Assembly: GCA_002353825.1 (NCBI GenBank)
Contig: DEKJ01000045.1
Coordinates: forward strand, 1 to 34,921
Source: Prevotella sp. UBA2725
Lineage (GTDB): Bacteria; Bacteroidota; Bacteroidia; Bacteroidales; Bacteroidaceae
DNA: 34,921 bases
Direction: 5' to 3'
Shown: in pieces, positions 1 through 7,993 of the stretch
Numbering within the stretch: position 1 is the first letter of the stretch
Layout of the letters: every line of letters starts with the position of its first letter
Position numbers and translations under genes: made by a program
The notes under the pieces: generated by a model
Told to the model about the DNA's origin: nothing
The model's input: the letters and a program-made list of their open reading frames with translations, nothing else
The model's database searches: none

Positions 1-240
1 CCCCAGTCTGCGTCGCTGCGCTCCTTAGACTGGGGTTATGAAAAATTCAGCCTCTCCGAGGCTGTGAACCTTCATAAAGGGAGGGTAAGCAATGTCCAAC
101 CGTACAGCTCGAAAAAATTCTCTCTTCCGTTATCGGGTTGGTAGGAGAACAACCTCGAAGAGGTTAAGCATGGTTGGCCACAGGTTACGTCGCTGCGCTC
201 CTCACCTGGGGCTAACCAAATTAGCCCCCTCCGGGGACCT
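1..240. repeat. Cluster of extragenic hairpin (REP-like) repeats
   Basis: This stretch holds no convincing gene. It carries two related units. Unit A has a perfect 9-bp inverted repeat (1-9 with 27-35) enclosing the 15-mer CGTCGCTGCGCTCCT (11-25), followed by a second hairpin (48-54 with 58-64, 3-nt loop). Unit B repeats the same 15-mer at 188-202 between CAGGT (181-185) and ACCTG (204-208), followed by a C-rich/G-rich hairpin at 225-236. Between them, 97-115 matches in inverted orientation the right edge of the window (34898-34916). An 80-codon open frame runs through these repeats from 92, but it has no homology that I recognise and consists largely of repeat sequence. The overall look is that of dispersed extragenic palindromes. 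Confidence 0.6.
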
Positions 241-261
241 TATCCGAGTTAATCGAAGCCG

Positions 262-1593
262 TTACAGATGTCTCAGCGTGTGTCTTATCATCGGAATCGA
301 TAGCGCGAAGGCACAGATATCACTCCAACTCTGACACATCTCCACGCCCTTGAGTCCAAAGAAATAGGGGAGAACTAATATGAACGGAATGAAGAACAGT
401 CCGTTGCGAGCTGCTGCAAGGATATTTGCCGCCAAAGGCTTACGGCAGGTCTGCGTGAGCATATTTCCGCTCATCGTAAAGACATTGAGGGGTAGAGTGC
501 AGAGCTGCCAATGCAAGGCCACGGTACCCACCGCGATCACTGCGGGATCATTGCGGAAGAGTCCGACAATATGGGGAGAAAAGATCCAGCCAAGGATAGC
601 ACAGCAGAGCAAAAAGATAAAGCCAACCTTTACTGTGAACCAATAAGACTGACGCAGGCGCGGAAAGAGCTTGGCGCCATAACAGAAGCCACAAACCGGT
701 TGGAAGCCTTGACCGAGTCCGATGACGAAAGCCATGATCATCATCGCTACACGGTTAACAATAGACATACCGGCAATGGCTGCATCACCGTAGGTGCCTG
801 CCGCATGGTTGAGCAACATCACAGAGATACACATCAGTCCCTGACGGTTCAGACTGGGGCTGCCACCGTAGAATATCTCCTTCAGATTAATCCAGGTTGG
901 GGAGAAATTCTTAAACTTGATAGCGATGCTCCCACCATGATAAGTCATGAAAAAGAGAATAACACAGCTCGTGATCTGTCCGATAACAGTAGCGATGGCT
1001 GCTCCACTGATACCGAGGTCAAAGACAAAAATCAGCAAAGGGTCGAGCGCTACATTCAGCACTGCGCCAATGACAATTCCTATCATGGAGTAAGCAGCAT
1101 TTCCTTGTAAACGCAGCTGATTGTTCAAAGACAACGAAGAGGTAAAAAAAGGTGCACCAAGGAGAACTATTCCCAGATAATCCATCGTATAAGGCAAGAT
1201 GCTCTGCGTGGAGCCGAGGAACAAGGACAGAGGACGAAGCAGAACCAAGCCAACAATCATGATCAGCACTCCCATGAGAAAAGAGAGGACAAAGCCCGTA
1301 GCCGCCATCTTCTCCGCATTGCCATGCCTCCGGGCTCCCAGCTCACGCGAGATGTAGTTGCCCGAACCATGCCCAAAGAAGAAACCGAAAGCCTGAACAA
1401 AGAACATCACTGAGAACACTACTCCGATGGCTGCTGTAGCCTGGGTGTTGATACGCCCTACAAAGAACGTATCAGCCATATTGTATAGACTGGTGACAAG
1501 CATACTAATGATTGTCGGAACAGCCATGGAAGGAATAACACGATGGATGGGAGCCGTCGTGAGGTAAGTGTAATTATCGTGATGGTGAAACAT
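262..1593 (-). CDS. MATE family efflux transporter
   Basis: Multidrug and toxin extrusion (MATE) family inner-membrane antiporter that would export cationic compounds using a Na+ or H+ gradient. The 443-residue product is of normal length for the family and is almost entirely made of hydrophobic segments, about twelve, in two similar halves. The N-terminal half carries the typical stretch around residues 20-50 (VPTIISMLVTSLYNMADTFF followed by a glycine-rich turn), and the second half contains the GQGFQPVCGFCYGAK region typical of MepA-like members. The start is the ATG at the divergent promoter side; a Bacteroidetes-type promoter lies just upstream. The gene stands alone and is divergent from the SusC gene. 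The substrate cannot be predicted. Confidence 0.9.
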   Translation of the reverse strand: MFHHHDNYTYLTTAPIHRVIPSMAVPTIISMLVTSLYNMADTFFVGRINTQATAAIGVVFSVMFFVQAFGFFFGHGSGNYISRELGARRHGNAEKMAATGFVLSFLMGVLIMIVGLVLLRPLSLFLGSTQSILPYTMDYLGIVLLGAPFFTSSLSLNNQLRLQGNAAYSMIGIVIGAVLNVALDPLLIFVFDLGISGAAIATVIGQITSCVILFFMTYHGGSIAIKFKNFSPTWINLKEIFYGGSPSLNRQGLMCISVMLLNHAAGTYGDAAIAGMSIVNRVAMMIMAFVIGLGQGFQPVCGFCYGAKLFPRLRQSYWFTVKVGFIFLLCCAILGWIFSPHIVGLFRNDPAVIAVGTVALHWQLCTLPLNVFTMSGNMLTQTCRKPLAANILAAARNGLFFIPFILVLPYFFGLKGVEMCQSWSDICAFALSIPMIRHTLRHL

Positions 1594-1613
1594 ATAATAT
1601 CTTAAACGATTAG

Positions 1614-1644
1614 CAAAGTTACGCGTTAAAATTCAATCAAGCAA
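1614..1644 (-). promoter_or_regulatory. Promoter of the MATE gene
   Basis: Read on the minus strand this is TTG (1644-1642), 20 nt, then TAACTTTG (1621-1614), matching the Bacteroidetes sigma-ABfr consensus (TTTG, 19-21 nt, TAnnTTTG). It lies about 20 nt upstream of the start codon at 1593. Confidence 0.6.
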
Positions 1645-1713
1645 GGAAAAGGGATGAAAGTTTGATTAAATATTGTAATTGTTATTTTTAGGCCTAATAA
1701 TGCAACAAAATGG

Positions 1714-1741
1714 AATATTTATGAGAAAAAGAAATATTTAT
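1714..1741 (+). promoter_or_regulatory. Direct repeat, candidate activator site upstream of susC
   Basis: AATATTTAT occurs at 1714-1722 and again at 1733-1741, 19 bp start to start, about two helical turns. The second copy ends 11 bp before the -33 element of the susC promoter. AraC-type output domains usually bind paired direct repeats in this position, so it is a candidate site for the hybrid regulator at 9901-13851. The link is inferred from position only, and the motif is AT-rich. Confidence 0.35.
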
Positions 1742-1752
1742 TGCGATTTTTC

Positions 1753-1783
1753 TTGCACGTTTGATGAAAGATTGCTAATTTCG
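1753..1783 (+). promoter_or_regulatory. Promoter of the susCD operon
   Basis: TTG (1753-1755), 20 nt, then TAATTTCG (1776-1783) fits the Bacteroidetes promoter with one mismatch in the -7 element, as might be expected for an activator-dependent promoter. A transcript starting near 1790 would have a leader of about 100 nt before the ATG at 1895. The rest of the 1594-1894 gap is AT-rich, and I see nothing else in it. Confidence 0.5.
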
Positions 1784-1894
1784 CAGTCATAAAGGTTGTG
1801 TAAGGATATTGAACAAAGAGAGAGAAAAATTCTCCAAGTTTAAGGTATATTTATTAAGAGATATTTTTTATTGTGGAACCATAAGAGAGAAAGT

Positions 1895-4800
1895 ATGGGG
1901 AAAAAGTTCAAAATGCTTTTCACCGTCTTGCTGATGTCCACAGCTAATGCTTTAGCACAGGTCAGCGAGGTTTCGGGAGTAGTAGTAGCCGAGGACGACG
2001 GTCAGCCCGTTGTCGGCGCATCCATTCGCATTGAAGGTACAAAAAGCGGTACCGTAACCGATGCAGATGGAAAATTCCACTTGTCTAACCTTCCAGCTAA
2101 TGCCAAGACGATTGTAGTCAACTACTTAGGCATGAAAGGTCAGCGACTCACCATCAAACCAACGATGAAGATCACACTGTCGTCCGACTCGAAAAATCTT
2201 GACGATGTCATCGTCGTGGCTTTCGGTAAGCAGAAGCGAGAGAGCTTCACGGGTTCTGCTGGCGTCATCAAGAGTGCAGACATCACCAACCGCCAGTCGA
2301 GCGATGCTTTGGAAGCTATCAACGGTAAGGTTGCTGGTGTGCAGATGGTTGAAAGCAATGACCCGTCGGCCAGCAATCCCACGATTCGCATCCGTGGTGT
2401 GAGCAGTATCAACGCTTCGAGCGCACCACTTATCGTCCTCGATGGTCTGCCTTACTCAGGCAACTACAGCGACATCAACCCGCAGGATATCGAGAGCATC
2501 TCCGTGTTGAAAGATGCTGCCTCCAACGCTCTTTATGGTGCACGCGGTGCCAACGGTGTCATCATGATCACGACGAAGCATCCGCAGAAAGGTCAGGCAC
2601 AGATCACGCTCGACGCTAAGTGGGGCTCCAACTCCAGTGCATACGTCAACTACGATTATATCAAGGATCCGGCACAATATTACGAGCTCTATTATAAAGG
2701 ACTGTACAACTATTATACGAACGCTCGCGGTCAGTCGGCTTACAACGCCTGGCAGTCAGCTAACAAGGCGCTCATCAGCGATCAGAACAATGGTGGTCTC
2801 GGTGAGATAGTATACAGTGTTCCTTCCGGCCAGGCGCTCATTGGACAGAACGGCAAGCTCAATCCGAAGGCTACGCTCGGCAATATCGTAAGCTACAATG
2901 GCAATCAATACATGCTCTATCCCGACAACTGGCGCGACGAAGGCATTAAGACTGGTCTGCGTCAGGAGTACAACATGAGCATCAATGGTGGAAACGATCA
3001 GTTCACATTCTATGGCAGCGGCAGTTACCTCTCCAACGAGGGTATCACCAACGGCGCCAACTTCAAGCGCTACAATGGTATGTTGAAGGTCGACTATCAG
3101 GCTCGCAAATGGCTAAAGCTCGGTGGAACAGCGAGATACATCCATACGAATAGCAACAATAACAACTATTCTTTCTACGGCTCGCTGACAACTCCTTGCA
3201 TCTATCCGGTCTATATCCGCGATGCTAACGGAAATATCCTCACCGATGCCAACGGTAAGATGTACGACTATGGTGACGGAACAGTAACTGGTGTCATCCG
3301 ACCCAATGACCGTAGCGACAACTATATCCAGAGCGACATCCTCTCTGTAAGCAACAGCAACAGCAATGCATTCGGCTTCGCTGCTTACTCGGATATCTCT
3401 TTCTTGAAAGACTTCAAATTGACGCTCAACATCAACGTCTACGATACAGAAAACAGATACATGACAGGCGCTTCACCTGACTATGGTTACTATGGTCAGA
3501 CAGGTGGCTATCTGAGCACCTATTCTTATCGCACCTATTCGGTGAACAGCCAGCAACTGCTCAACTGGAGCCATGCCTACGGCAAGAACACGCTCTATCT
3601 CTTGCTCGGCCACGAATATACGCGCGATAATAATGGTACCTTAGGTGCAGCTAAGGACAACATCGTAAACTATGCTGCGAACAAAGAGCTTGATGGAGCT
3701 TCTACACTTCTGAGTGCAGAAGGTTACACATCTATATATAATGTGGAAGGTTACTTCTTCCGCGCCAACTACGACTATGCCAGCCGTTGGTTCGCTTCGT
3801 TCTCCTTCCGTCGTGATGGCTCCTCACGTTTTGCACCTTCACACCGTTGGGGTAATTTCTGGTCGCTTGGTGGCGCTTGGATTATTAGCAAAGAAGCATG
3901 GTTCCCGAAGAACAACTGGATTGATGAACTAAAACTCAAAGCCAGCTACGGTGAGCAAGGTAATGATAACATCGGTGAGTTCCGTTATACAGATTTCTAC
4001 GATATCACTACCGCCAACGGTCAGGCTGCATTGAGCTTCTCCACCAAAGGTAAGGATGACATCACGTGGGAGAAGAACGGTAACTTCAATACAGGTATCG
4101 ACTTCGAACTCTTCCATCATCGTCTGACAGGTAGTTTGGAGTACTATCATCGTAAAACCACCGACATGCTGCTGTGGTTCACGACTCCTATCTCTATCGG
4201 TTACACGGGTTATTATGACAACGTAGGAGATATGGTGAACAAAGGAGTTGAGTTCTCTGTCAGTGGTGATATTATCAGCACCAGCAAGGTGAACTGGAAT
4301 TTGAACTTCAATATCTCGCACAACAAGAATGAGGTGACCTATCTTCCTGATGAGAATAAGATCATCTCCATGGAAGGTCACGGTGGCTACCGCAACTTGA
4401 GCAGCTACAACTTCATTGGCGAGGGTCTGCCGCTCTATACCTGGTATATGCCTAAGTATGCAGGTCCGAATAGCGAAGGTCAGTCGACATGGTATGTTAC
4501 GAACAGTGACGGTACCATTGGTACAACGACCACATACTCCAATGCCTCCTATTATCTCTGTGGCGATGCCAACCCTAAGGTATATGGTGGATTCGGTACC
4601 ACGATCTCAGCCTATGGCTTCGATCTGAGTGCGAGCTTCCTCTATTCGCTTGGCGGTAAAGGTCTCGACTATGGTTATATGACGCTGATGGGCTCTCCTA
4701 CGGCTTCAACTGAGCGTGGCAACCTTCACAAGGACTTGCTCAATGCTTGGTCAGCAGACAATACAAGCAGCGATATTCCTCGTTTCCAGTATGGCGATGA

Positions 4801-5101
4801 GAGCACAGCTTACACATCTGACCGTTTCCTGACGAGCAACAACTCGCTGACATTCAAGAACATCAGCCTCGGATACACCCTTCCGAAAGCACTGGTTAAG
4901 AAACTCGGATTGACAAGCATCCGTGTCTATGCTACTTGCGACAATGTCTATTATTGGACAAAGCGGAAGGGTTACGACCCACGTACGTCGCTCACAGGGC
5001 AAGTGCGTGTACAGGACGTCTACTCAACAAGCTCTTCCAACAGCTTCACTTATTATCAACCGATACGCACCATCTCCGGAGGTCTGACTGTGAAGTTCTA
5101 A
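1895..5101 (+). CDS. susC-like: SusC/RagA-type TonB-linked outer membrane transporter
   Basis: Outer-membrane TonB-dependent importer of oligosaccharides, the channel of the polysaccharide utilization locus. I chose the ATG at 1895, giving 1068 residues, over an in-frame TTG 24 nt upstream, because it gives a clean signal peptide (MGKKFKMLFTVLLMSTANA, then LAQ). The mature protein starts with a carboxypeptidase-regulatory-like domain (about residues 25-100, with SGVVVAEDDGQPVVGASI and the TDADGKF turn). The plug domain follows (about 110-230), with IRIRGVSSINASSAPLIVLDG and the SusC signature SVLKDAASNALYGARGANGV. The remainder is a tyrosine- and glycine-rich beta-barrel ending in an aromatic-rich C-terminus. 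The susD-like gene follows 33 nt downstream, the standard operon order. Family assignment is secure; the substrate is unknown. Confidence 0.96.
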   Translation: MGKKFKMLFTVLLMSTANALAQVSEVSGVVVAEDDGQPVVGASIRIEGTKSGTVTDADGKFHLSNLPANAKTIVVNYLGMKGQRLTIKPTMKITLSSDSKNLDDVIVVAFGKQKRESFTGSAGVIKSADITNRQSSDALEAINGKVAGVQMVESNDPSASNPTIRIRGVSSINASSAPLIVLDGLPYSGNYSDINPQDIESISVLKDAASNALYGARGANGVIMITTKHPQKGQAQITLDAKWGSNSSAYVNYDYIKDPAQYYELYYKGLYNYYTNARGQSAYNAWQSANKALISDQNNGGLGEIVYSVPSGQALIGQNGKLNPKATLGNIVSYNGNQYMLYPDNWRDEGIKTGLRQEYNMSINGGNDQFTFYGSGSYLSNEGITNGANFKRYNGMLKVDYQARKWLKLGGTARYIHTNSNNNNYSFYGSLTTPCIYPVYIRDANGNILTDANGKMYDYGDGTVTGVIRPNDRSDNYIQSDILSVSNSNSNAFGFAAYSDISFLKDFKLTLNINVYDTENRYMTGASPDYGYYGQTGGYLSTYSYRTYSVNSQQLLNWSHAYGKNTLYLLLGHEYTRDNNGTLGAAKDNIVNYAANKELDGASTLLSAEGYTSIYNVEGYFFRANYDYASRWFASFSFRRDGSSRFAPSHRWGNFWSLGGAWIISKEAWFPKNNWIDELKLKASYGEQGNDNIGEFRYTDFYDITTANGQAALSFSTKGKDDITWEKNGNFNTGIDFELFHHRLTGSLEYYHRKTTDMLLWFTTPISIGYTGYYDNVGDMVNKGVEFSVSGDIISTSKVNWNLNFNISHNKNEVTYLPDENKIISMEGHGGYRNLSSYNFIGEGLPLYTWYMPKYAGPNSEGQSTWYVTNSDGTIGTTTTYSNASYYLCGDANPKVYGGFGTTISAYGFDLSASFLYSLGGKGLDYGYMTLMGSPTASTERGNLHKDLLNAWSADNTSSDIPRFQYGDESTAYTSDRFLTSNNSLTFKNISLGYTLPKALVKKLGLTSIRVYATCDNVYYWTKRKGYDPRTSLTGQVRVQDVYSTSSSNSFTYYQPIRTISGGLTVKF

Positions 5102-5134
5102 TGGTAAAGTTTCATTTCATAAAGCGCAAATAAT

Positions 5135-6868
5135 ATGAAGATATATATTAAATCGATTGTTGCCGCGGCTCTGGCTTTACCTTTGTTTGCCAGTTGCCTG
5201 GATGAAGAATATCCAACCAATGGCATGACGCAGGAGCAGGTCAATGGCTCTGCAGGAGCTATGGAGGCTCTCAACACCGCTGTAGCCGCCCAGATGTTAA
5301 ACATGGGATCAGGCTATGGTGCCTGTGGCTATGCCGGACAGATGCTTGAGCTCGATGCCATGACTGGACAGATTCCTGTTTCCAAGACAGGTTACGACTA
5401 TTATGCTACCTTCTGTCAAGGCAACTATTTAGGTCCTACATATACCTACTCTTATGATACTTGGAAACTCTATTACGACATCATAGATAAGGCCAACCTT
5501 GTACTCAAAGCGGGCACAAATGTACACGCTGCGTCAGATGATGGTGCAGGATATGTAGGTAATGCTTTGGTTTACAGAGCGCTGTCTTACTTTAATATGG
5601 CTCAACTCTACGAGTATCAGAAGACTGGGTACAGCAAAGTCGACGACCAGGCAACAAGCAACAAGATCTATGGTCTGACGGTGCCTATCGTAACGACAAC
5701 GACGACGCAAGACTCGTCTTACAACAACCCGCGTGCACCGTTCTATAAGATGTATCGCTTCATCCTCACGGATCTCAACCGTGCTGATACGCTGCTCAAT
5801 GGCTATAGTCGTGATGCTATCAACCAGGCCAACGAAGCTGTGGTCTATGGCTTGAAGGCTCGTTTCTGGCTGACTCTTGGTACACGTTTTGAAGACACAC
5901 CCGCGGATCTCTCAACGCAACTCTCTCATGAAAACGATGCCTCGCTTGCTGCTTACGATAAACTTGGAGTGACAACATCGAAGGAATGCTTTGAGAATGC
6001 TATCAAGTATGCACGTCTTGCTGAACAGTCGGGTTACACGCCGATGTCGAAGAGCGACTGGTACAGTGGTTTCAACACCTCGAACAACGCATGGATGTGG
6101 GCTGTACAGATTGGATCCGATGATATGAACTCAGACACCAACTGGTCCTGGAAGAGCTTCATCTCTTTCATCTCTGCAGAGACGTCATTCGGTGTGGGCG
6201 GCAGCGTCTATGGCGCTTCGCGCCAGATTGACAAGTCACTGTATGATGATATCAATTCTGCCGACTGGAGAAAGAGCACATGGGTATCACCCGATGATGC
6301 TGGACAAGCCGACAGCATTAACAAATATACAACGATTCTGAAGGCTAAGGATTTCATTAACCTCCCGTCTTATGTAGGACTGAAGTTCAAACCCGGAAGC
6401 AACAACATGGATGAGTATACCACGGGTGCAGCCGTAGAGATTCCTATCATGCGTGTAGAGGAGATGTATTTCATTGAAGCAGAGGCTGTAGCTCATACAG
6501 AAGGGTATGAGGCTGGAATCAAGAAGCTCGACGCGTTCATGAATACTTACCGTTGCACGACAACGTCAGCTAACGCTGAACCATATCACAGCACTGCTAC
6601 ATCGCTCTACTATTTCACGAATGAGCTCATCCGTCAGAAGCGCATCGAGTTCTGGGGTGAAGGCCTTACGTATTATGACTATAAGCGTCTGAAACTCGGA
6701 TTCCGCTTGAAGTATGACGGCAGCAACCATCCAACGAACTATCAGTTCAACTTCCAGAATGGCTATGTGGCTCCTCGCATGAACTTCGTTATTCCTAATG
6801 CAGAGATTCAGTACAACAGTGGAATCGTGAACAATCCTGATCCGTCGGGAGTAGAATCTTCTAATTAG
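5135..6868 (+). CDS. susD-like: SusD/RagB-type surface glycan-binding lipoprotein
   Basis: Surface lipoprotein that caps the SusC barrel and binds the glycan. The 577-residue product begins with a lipoprotein signal whose lipobox is LFASC (Cys21), followed by L-D-E-E, an acidic sequence typical of the Bacteroidetes lipoprotein export signal that sends the protein to the outside of the outer membrane. The N-terminal half shows the helical SusD repeats (for example NALVYRALSYFNMAQLYEY near residues 140-160). The C-terminal part has the usual RVEEMYFIEAEA helix and the RQKRIEFWGEGLTYYDYKRL motif close to the end, diagnostic of the RagB/SusD fold. It is co-transcribed with susC and with the lipoprotein gene that follows. 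Confidence 0.96.
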   Translation: MKIYIKSIVAAALALPLFASCLDEEYPTNGMTQEQVNGSAGAMEALNTAVAAQMLNMGSGYGACGYAGQMLELDAMTGQIPVSKTGYDYYATFCQGNYLGPTYTYSYDTWKLYYDIIDKANLVLKAGTNVHAASDDGAGYVGNALVYRALSYFNMAQLYEYQKTGYSKVDDQATSNKIYGLTVPIVTTTTTQDSSYNNPRAPFYKMYRFILTDLNRADTLLNGYSRDAINQANEAVVYGLKARFWLTLGTRFEDTPADLSTQLSHENDASLAAYDKLGVTTSKECFENAIKYARLAEQSGYTPMSKSDWYSGFNTSNNAWMWAVQIGSDDMNSDTNWSWKSFISFISAETSFGVGGSVYGASRQIDKSLYDDINSADWRKSTWVSPDDAGQADSINKYTTILKAKDFINLPSYVGLKFKPGSNNMDEYTTGAAVEIPIMRVEEMYFIEAEAVAHTEGYEAGIKKLDAFMNTYRCTTTSANAEPYHSTATSLYYFTNELIRQKRIEFWGEGLTYYDYKRLKLGFRLKYDGSNHPTNYQFNFQNGYVAPRMNFVIPNAEIQYNSGIVNNPDPSGVESSN

Positions 6869-6872
6869 TTAA

Positions 6873-6891
6873 GAGTTAGGAGATAGGAGTT
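6873..6891 (+). repeat. Heptad repeat segment in the susD-lipoprotein gap
   Basis: GAGTTAGGAGATAGGAGTT in the 44-nt gap between susD and the lipoprotein gene. The same 19 bases occur inverted at 30805-30823. It consists of variants of the 7-mer GAGTTAG, a low-complexity extragenic repeat. Confidence 0.55.
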
Positions 6892-6912
6892 TAAATTAAT
6901 CATTAGAATATT

Positions 6913-7791
6913 ATGAAGAAGTACAAAATATATACAGCGTTGCTCCCATTGTTCCTGATGTTGGCACTTGTGGGGTGCTCATCTTCAGATGACGACTATC
7001 AGGCAGCAGAGCCTTTGCAGAGCGACAACCAGCAAGTCCACTTCTCTGGAGAGAACTCAGAGACAACCTTGCTTGATCCTACGGACCCAACAAGCTATAC
7101 GATCAACTTAAAGGTAGCACGTAATACAACGAAAGGAGCCTTAACGGTTCCCGTAAAGGTTGAGAAAGAGACCACGGCCGGTGTAGCAGTACCTGATAGT
7201 GTGGTCTTTGCCGATGGAGATTCTACAGCGACACTTGCTGTTTCTATCCCTGATACAGCAACGACTTCCGGCGATTCATACACTTATTCGCTCAAGCTCG
7301 TCAGCGACCAGACCGACCCCTATTCATATCTCGGAGGAGGAATCACCTTCTCAGGGTCTGCAACTGTGCCGGCAACTGTGAAATTGAAATGTTGGATTAG
7401 TGGAGTGCTTTCAACAAAGTGGGAAGAGACAGCGCTCGACCTATCAGGCGGCCATTACCGCATCTCCAATTTCATGAACAGTGGTTATGCTCTTGACTTG
7501 ACAATTACTGATGGAAAACTGACCGTAAGTGTTCCTTCGAGCTCTCCATTATACACAGAAAACTCTGATTACGGTCTTTATATCTACTGGTATACTGACG
7601 ATTACCTACACCTCTATCCTTATGGGAAAGATGGTGGCGTAGATATCAATGACTTTGTGATTCTCAATAGTTCCTCCTATAATGGATACATGGAACAAAG
7701 CAAATACGGTTGGTTCATGCTTGAGGAGATACAAACGACAACGATGGATGCACCTAGCTACTGGGCTTACTTCTGCTTCCAGTTCGAATAA
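6913..7791 (+). CDS. Surface lipoprotein of the PUL, candidate glycan-binding protein
   Basis: I do not recognise a specific family. The 292-residue product has a lipoprotein signal with lipobox LVGC (Cys22), followed by S-S-S-D-D-D, a strong surface-export signal in Bacteroidetes. Residues about 40-140 look like a Calx-beta or Ig-like beta-sandwich (alternating hydrophobic strands with a T-I-N-L-K-V start and a S-L-K-L-V end). The C-terminal part (about 155-292) is rich in Trp and Tyr (for example YGLYIYWYTDDYLHLYPYGK), as in carbohydrate-binding surfaces. As third gene after susC and susD, it sits where SusE/F-like surface glycan-binding proteins are normally encoded. The role is inferred from position, surface signal and aromatic content. 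Confidence 0.7.
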   Translation: MKKYKIYTALLPLFLMLALVGCSSSDDDYQAAEPLQSDNQQVHFSGENSETTLLDPTDPTSYTINLKVARNTTKGALTVPVKVEKETTAGVAVPDSVVFADGDSTATLAVSIPDTATTSGDSYTYSLKLVSDQTDPYSYLGGGITFSGSATVPATVKLKCWISGVLSTKWEETALDLSGGHYRISNFMNSGYALDLTITDGKLTVSVPSSSPLYTENSDYGLYIYWYTDDYLHLYPYGKDGGVDINDFVILNSSSYNGYMEQSKYGWFMLEEIQTTTMDAPSYWAYFCFQFE

Positions 7792-7794
7792 AAG

Positions 7795-7831
7795 AAATAC
7801 CCGCGAGTACCGATTATACTCGCGGGTATTT
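7795..7831. terminator. Bidirectional terminator after the susCD operon
   Basis: A perfect 14-bp inverted repeat (7795-7808 with 7818-7831, 9-nt loop) starts 4 nt after the lipoprotein stop codon. The arms begin with AAA and end with TTT, so it can work in both directions between the convergent lipoprotein and GH43 genes. Confidence 0.85.
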
Positions 7832-7892
7832 TAACTTTAAAACAATACCTTTCTGATTTGTCCTTTAAATGCTATACTCTCTTAACTTGTAT

Positions 7893-7988
7893 GTCATCGT
7901 GCCGTGGCCACGTCGTAATTGTACCGCAACTGCGTCACGATCGTTTCGCAGCTGCGTCATGATCGTTACGCGGCTGTGACACGATTGC
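7893..7988. repeat. Degenerate 22-bp tandem repeat array
   Basis: Between the terminator and the GH43 stop codon there are about four and a half copies of a 22-bp unit. Full copies are at 7912-7933, 7934-7955 and 7956-7977, with a 19-bp divergent copy at 7893-7911 and a partial copy at 7978-7988. The shared form is GTCAyGATCGTTnCGCrGCTGC, with CGATCG and GCAGCTGC palindromic cores. No coding role is visible. Confidence 0.7.
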
Positions 7989-7993
7989 ATTCC

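Noticed and set aside
92..334. An 80-codon open frame at the left edge
   Set aside because: It runs through hairpin repeats and into the 3' end of the MATE gene; its peptide is arginine- and serine-rich without any family feature.
511..1110. A 199-codon open frame on the plus strand inside the MATE gene
   Set aside because: It is fully antisense to a clear MATE transporter, has no recognisable domain, and shows the composition of a shadow frame.
1871..1894. A TTG start for the SusC gene
   Set aside because: The ATG at 1895 gives a normal signal peptide; the extension adds charged residues before it.
7893..7988. CRISPR array
   Set aside because: The 22-bp units are directly adjacent with no unique spacers, and they are degenerate.
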